A DNA stretch of 64,000 bases, from positions 496,001-560,000 of the forward strand of contig CBDCSM010000013.1 in assembly GCA_965221575.1 (NCBI GenBank), written 5' to 3'. Shown in pieces: positions 61,412 through 64,000 of the stretch. This DNA is from JAPPHA01 sp965221575 (GTDB lineage Bacteria; Pseudomonadota; Alphaproteobacteria; Rhodobacterales; Rhodobacteraceae). The position numbers and the translations under genes are program-made. Position 1 is the first letter of the stretch. The number at the start of each line of letters is the position of its first letter. The notes below the pieces were generated by a model. That model worked only from the letters and a program-made list of their open reading frames with translations. It was not told the origin of the DNA and searched no databases.

Positions 61412-62338
61412 ATGCGAAGACCGTTTGCCAAGGCAACGAAGAAATCGATGATACGTTCGGTCAGCCATTCGGTTGTGGCGTTGCTGCTGGCGGCCATCGC
61501 GGCTCCGTCGGGCTTTGCAAGTGAATTGCGTGTCGCGGCCTGGAACCTCGAACACCTGAACGATACCGATGGCGATGGGTGCGTCGGGCGGAATGCCTCC
61601 GACTATGCCGCGCTCGCGCAGCGCATCGAGGAATTGGATGCCGAGGTCGTCGCGTTCCAGGAAGTCGAAAACGCCGCGGCAGCGCACCGCGTGTTCACCC
61701 GAACCGGTTGGCATGTCGAAATGTCAGAGCGGCCAACGAAGCGCCAGAACCGCGCCTGCTGGGACCGGCCCGAGGCGCGGCTCGGTCACCTGGCGACAGG
61801 ATTCGCTGTCAGGCGTGACATTGCATATCGCCGCAATGCCGATCTGAAGGTGCTCGGCGGTGACGATTCCTTCCAGCGCTGGGGAACGGACATCACGATA
61901 ACTTCAGGAGGCCGGGACTTGCGTCTCTTGTCAGTGCACCTCAAGTCCGGGTGCTGGGGTGTCGCGCAGGACCGGGACGACAAAAGGCGGGAATCCTGCG
62001 CGACGCTACGTGGCCAGATCGAGCACCTCAAGGCGTGGGTGGACGCACGGAATACCGAAGGCGCGGCCTTCGTCATCCTGGGAGACTTCAACCGCCGTCT
62101 CACTTTGCCTGGAGACTGGGGCTGGCTGCTGCTGTCGCAAGCCTCGGCGCCACTCCACCTCCTGACAGCGGGGGTACCATTCGAATGCGACCCTCGTTTC
62201 CCGGAATTCATAGATCACATTGCAGTTGGGGGTGGTGCCGAAACGATGCTTGTGGAGGGGTCTTTCCGGGAATGGCCGCGTCGTGAGCCGCATCCGGATC
62301 ACTGCGCGATTTCCGCTGCCTTCCGGCTCGGGCCGTAA
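61412..62338 (+). CDS. Secreted endonuclease/exonuclease/phosphatase family protein
   Basis: A 308-residue protein with a signal peptide (HSVVALLLAAIAAPSGFA). Motifs of the EEP fold are RVAAWNLEHLND (Asn), VVAFQEVEN (catalytic Glu), LLSVHLKSGC, VILGDFNRR (Asp and Asn) and PHPDHCAISAAF (Asp and His at the end). It should cut DNA or RNA or hydrolyse a phosphodiester with Mg2+ in the periplasm or medium. Three cysteines suggest disulfide bonds. ATG 61412 follows GGAGGCGTTTGTG. It has no co-directional close partner, so it is monocistronic. Confidence 0.9.
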   Translation: MRRPFAKATKKSMIRSVSHSVVALLLAAIAAPSGFASELRVAAWNLEHLNDTDGDGCVGRNASDYAALAQRIEELDAEVVAFQEVENAAAAHRVFTRTGWHVEMSERPTKRQNRACWDRPEARLGHLATGFAVRRDIAYRRNADLKVLGGDDSFQRWGTDITITSGGRDLRLLSVHLKSGCWGVAQDRDDKRRESCATLRGQIEHLKAWVDARNTEGAAFVILGDFNRRLTLPGDWGWLLLSQASAPLHLLTAGVPFECDPRFPEFIDHIAVGGGAETMLVEGSFREWPRREPHPDHCAISAAFRLGP

Positions 62339-62530
62339 TCGAACGCGACACACGCATCGAGGCTCGCGGACGAGCCCGTTCCCGGGCGACTACGCCCCTG
62401 TCACCATCCCGCTCGTGCCGGAACGGGAGATAGGTAACCGCAATTTTCGGAATTTGTTCGCCAGGAAATCCGAAACCTTGTCAAGCGACAGCAGGCCGAA
62501 TATTCATTCCGCGAATTCGGAGATCATCTA

Positions 62531-62842
62531 ATGCGCGCACGGATCTATCAGCCAGCACCCAGTGCCATGCAATCCGGCACTGCACGTTCGAAAAACTGGA
62601 TTCTCGAGTTCGAGCCCGAATCCTCGGGATCCATCGATCCCCTCATGGGCTGGACCGGATCGTCCGACACCAGAAACCAGGTGCGGCTGGAGTTCGATAG
62701 CCGGGAAGACGCCGTTTCCTACGCGCGGAACAAGGGAATCGCGTTCAGGGAATCCAGCCCAAACGTGCGCAAGCCGGTTCTTCGCAAGCGAGGATATGGC
62801 GAGAACTTCGCCCATGATCGCAAGGAAAGCTGGACGCATTGA
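62531..62842 (+). CDS. NDUFS4-type accessory subunit of respiratory complex I
   Basis: A 103-residue protein matching the ETC complex I subunit family (NDUFS4 relatives in alphaproteobacteria). Family phrases are KNWILEFEP, DPLMGWTGSSDTRNQ, LEFDSREDAVSYARNKGI and the end GYGENFAHDRKESWTH. It fits in the peripheral arm of NADH dehydrogenase and stabilises it. ATG 62531 follows GGAGATCATCTA. This gene is typical for alphaproteobacteria and mitochondria and supports the taxonomic placement. It is monocistronic here. Confidence 0.93.
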   Translation: MRARIYQPAPSAMQSGTARSKNWILEFEPESSGSIDPLMGWTGSSDTRNQVRLEFDSREDAVSYARNKGIAFRESSPNVRKPVLRKRGYGENFAHDRKESWTH

Positions 62843-63375
62843 GCTTCCCTTCGTCGCCGGAACCGGCTCGAATTGACATGTCAATCTTATTGCGGGCGTG
62901 AGAGCGGGCAGCGGACTCGACGCTTTCGTCCTTTGAAACGAAATCGACAGCGTCAGGGCGTTTCCCGCCCGCCTGACCCGGACCTGCCCCGAAGGAAAAC
63001 CAAGCTACGAAAACCCGTCTTGTTGCCTCGGCACAATTCCGAGCGCGCTTGAGCACGAGGATCTGAAGGGCGATGAGAACTTCCGCTCCCGACATCTTCG
63101 GCAAAAAACGAAGCGCTCTACCAGCCGAGCAAGATCACCCGCCGGCGCGGGATCATCGCCGATTTCCCGACGCGGTACTTTAACCTGACCCGCAAACTTG
63201 TCGTCGCAACCGTGTGGCGGCTGGCGAGTTCTGCTTCCAACCCGCCGACACACGACGGAGAGACCCGGGGTTCCGGGTCCCGTCCGCGTCGGCGTCGTCA
63301 GGTTTCCGCAACGCAGTATTGGCTAAAAATCCGATTCGGGGCGGGGACAGGAATTCGCCATGAAATGATCACAAT
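62843..63375. other. Intergenic region, no gene or tRNA seen
   Basis: I inspected this stretch for a tRNA because of its place between housekeeping genes and saw no cloverleaf. No supported frame is present. Confidence 0.4.
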
Positions 63376-63405
63376 TTGATCGGAAGGTATCAACATGACT
63401 AAAAT
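63376..63405 (+). promoter_or_regulatory. Possible promoter of the urease operon
   Basis: TTGATC (63376-63381) and TAAAAT (63400-63405) are 18 bases apart in an AT-rich stretch about 55 bases before ureD. A second CTAAAATA copy at 63430-63437 makes a short direct repeat. Confidence 0.4.
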
Positions 63406-63460
63406 ATAGACATAAAACGATTCTCGCGGCTAAAATAGGCGAAATAGCGCGTGCCGAGGC

Positions 63461-64000
63461 GTGCATCGAGACCCGGCCGCCCTAATCTGGCGGCAAAGGG
63501 GGGGCCGAATCATTTTCGACCTGGACACAAGATCCTTTGCATCCGGGAGCCTGACACCGCCTCGAAGCTACGGCGAGGTGCGGTTGTCCGTTCGGTCAGC
63601 GCGGCCGACGGTCATCTCCGACCTCTGGCAGAGTGGCTGCCTGAGGCTCCTGTTTCCGCGTTCTGACACCGCGAGCCAGCAGGTGGTCCTTGTCAACACC
63701 GCCGGGGGAATCACCGGCGGCGACGAACTTGCCATCACCGCCACGGTCGACAGGGGATCTCGTCTCGCCCTGTGCACGCAGGCGGCGGAACGCGCCTATC
63801 GAAGCCAGGGGGAGCAACCCGGCCGCGTGCGCACCCGGCTCCGTGTCCGGGCAGGAGGACATCTCGACTGGCTCCCCCAGGAAACCATCCTCTTCGAGGG
63901 CTGCAACATCAGCCGGTCGCTCGACGTCGACCTCGAGCCGGGCGCCACCGCTCTCCTGGTCGAACCGCTTGTCTTCGGACGCACCGAGATGGGCGAGATC
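63461..64000 (+). CDS. ureD: Urease accessory protein UreD (3' end off the window)
   Basis: The N-terminal 180 residues of the urease maturation protein that, with UreF and UreG, loads nickel in the urease active site. Family phrases are DLWQSGCLRLLFP, VVLVNTAGGITGGDELAI, TQAAERAYRSQ, LDWLPQETILFEGC and EPLVFGRTEMGEI, all at the expected order and spacing. The start is GTG 63461, the only start codon downstream of an in-frame TAA at 63431-63433 that keeps the N-terminal region. It should be the first gene of a urease operon running past the right edge. Confidence 0.92.
   Translation, partial: MHRDPAALIWRQRGGRIIFDLDTRSFASGSLTPPRSYGEVRLSVRSARPTVISDLWQSGCLRLLFPRSDTASQQVVLVNTAGGITGGDELAITATVDRGSRLALCTQAAERAYRSQGEQPGRVRTRLRVRAGGHLDWLPQETILFEGCNISRSLDVDLEPGATALLVEPLVFGRTEMGEI

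Noticed and set aside
1..64000. CRISPR array, rRNA, tRNA or intact IS element
   Set aside because: I looked for regularly spaced repeats, cloverleaf-like segments and complete transposase frames and found none.

Overview
The window reads as a chromosomal segment of an alphaproteobacterium. The evidence is the NDUFS4-type complex I accessory subunit (62.5 kb), the three-subunit molybdenum formate dehydrogenase operon with its DUF3305/DUF3306/TorD/TAT-target leader genes, the Frc-type sugar transporter with its FrcK kinase, a MocE-type Rieske ferredoxin, and UvrB with an N-terminal extension. Codon usage is GC-rich throughout. I cannot name the genus. I saw no tRNA, rRNA, CRISPR array or intact insertion sequence. 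Several catabolic genes are decayed, so accessory metabolism is in flux here.

Layout: 0-2.6 kb is a decayed sugar/sugar-acid locus: an intact transketolase C-terminal subunit followed by broken aldehyde dehydrogenase, mandelate racemase and (weakly) SDR remnants. 2.9-9.0 kb holds an aminotransferase, a transposase relic, an Frc-like ABC transporter (kinase, ATPase, permease with a frameshift in a T8 run) and a DMT exporter. 9.6-13 kb is a GST-SDR-cupin-double OsmC operon, followed by an alpha/beta hydrolase and an MttB-family methyltransferase. 16.8-23.7 kb is a minus-strand operon with a Tm-1-like protein, three class II aldolases, a metallo-beta-lactamase fold hydrolase, a class IIA HAD phosphatase and an FGGY kinase, apparently for an unidentified sugar or sugar acid.

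24-40.2 kb is the formate dehydrogenase region. A tightly coupled minus-strand cassette (DUF6494-type protein, Mrp/NBP35 ATPase, biotin/lipoate-ligase-like protein, DUF6505-type protein) lies beside a binding-protein/cytochrome c fusion and a large polyferredoxin. After a short interruption (Fic protein, small secreted protein, cupin) come DUF3305, DUF3306, TorD chaperone, TAT-target peptide, FdhA, FdhB, FdhC and a 41-residue membrane peptide. I infer that the flanking cassette serves iron-sulfur/cofactor supply and electron transfer for this enzyme.

40-47.5 kb contains a MaoC hydratase, a Rieske ferredoxin, and a minus-strand iron cluster (imelysin, Bfd, bacterioferritin, di-heme oxidoreductase, second imelysin, DUF1513). 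48.6-52.6 kb is another sugar-catabolism set (L-threonate dehydrogenase-like, TIM-barrel isomerase, an unrecognised His-rich protein, Gfo/Idh/MocA oxidoreductase). 52.7-56.8 kb has uvrB, a second DMT exporter and an SRPBCC protein. 57.3-61 kb is a copper-resistance regulon (multicopper oxidase, CopD, CopC, DUF4396 protein) divergent from cueR, with a clear CueR operator between them. The window ends with a secreted EEP nuclease, the complex I subunit and the start of ureD.
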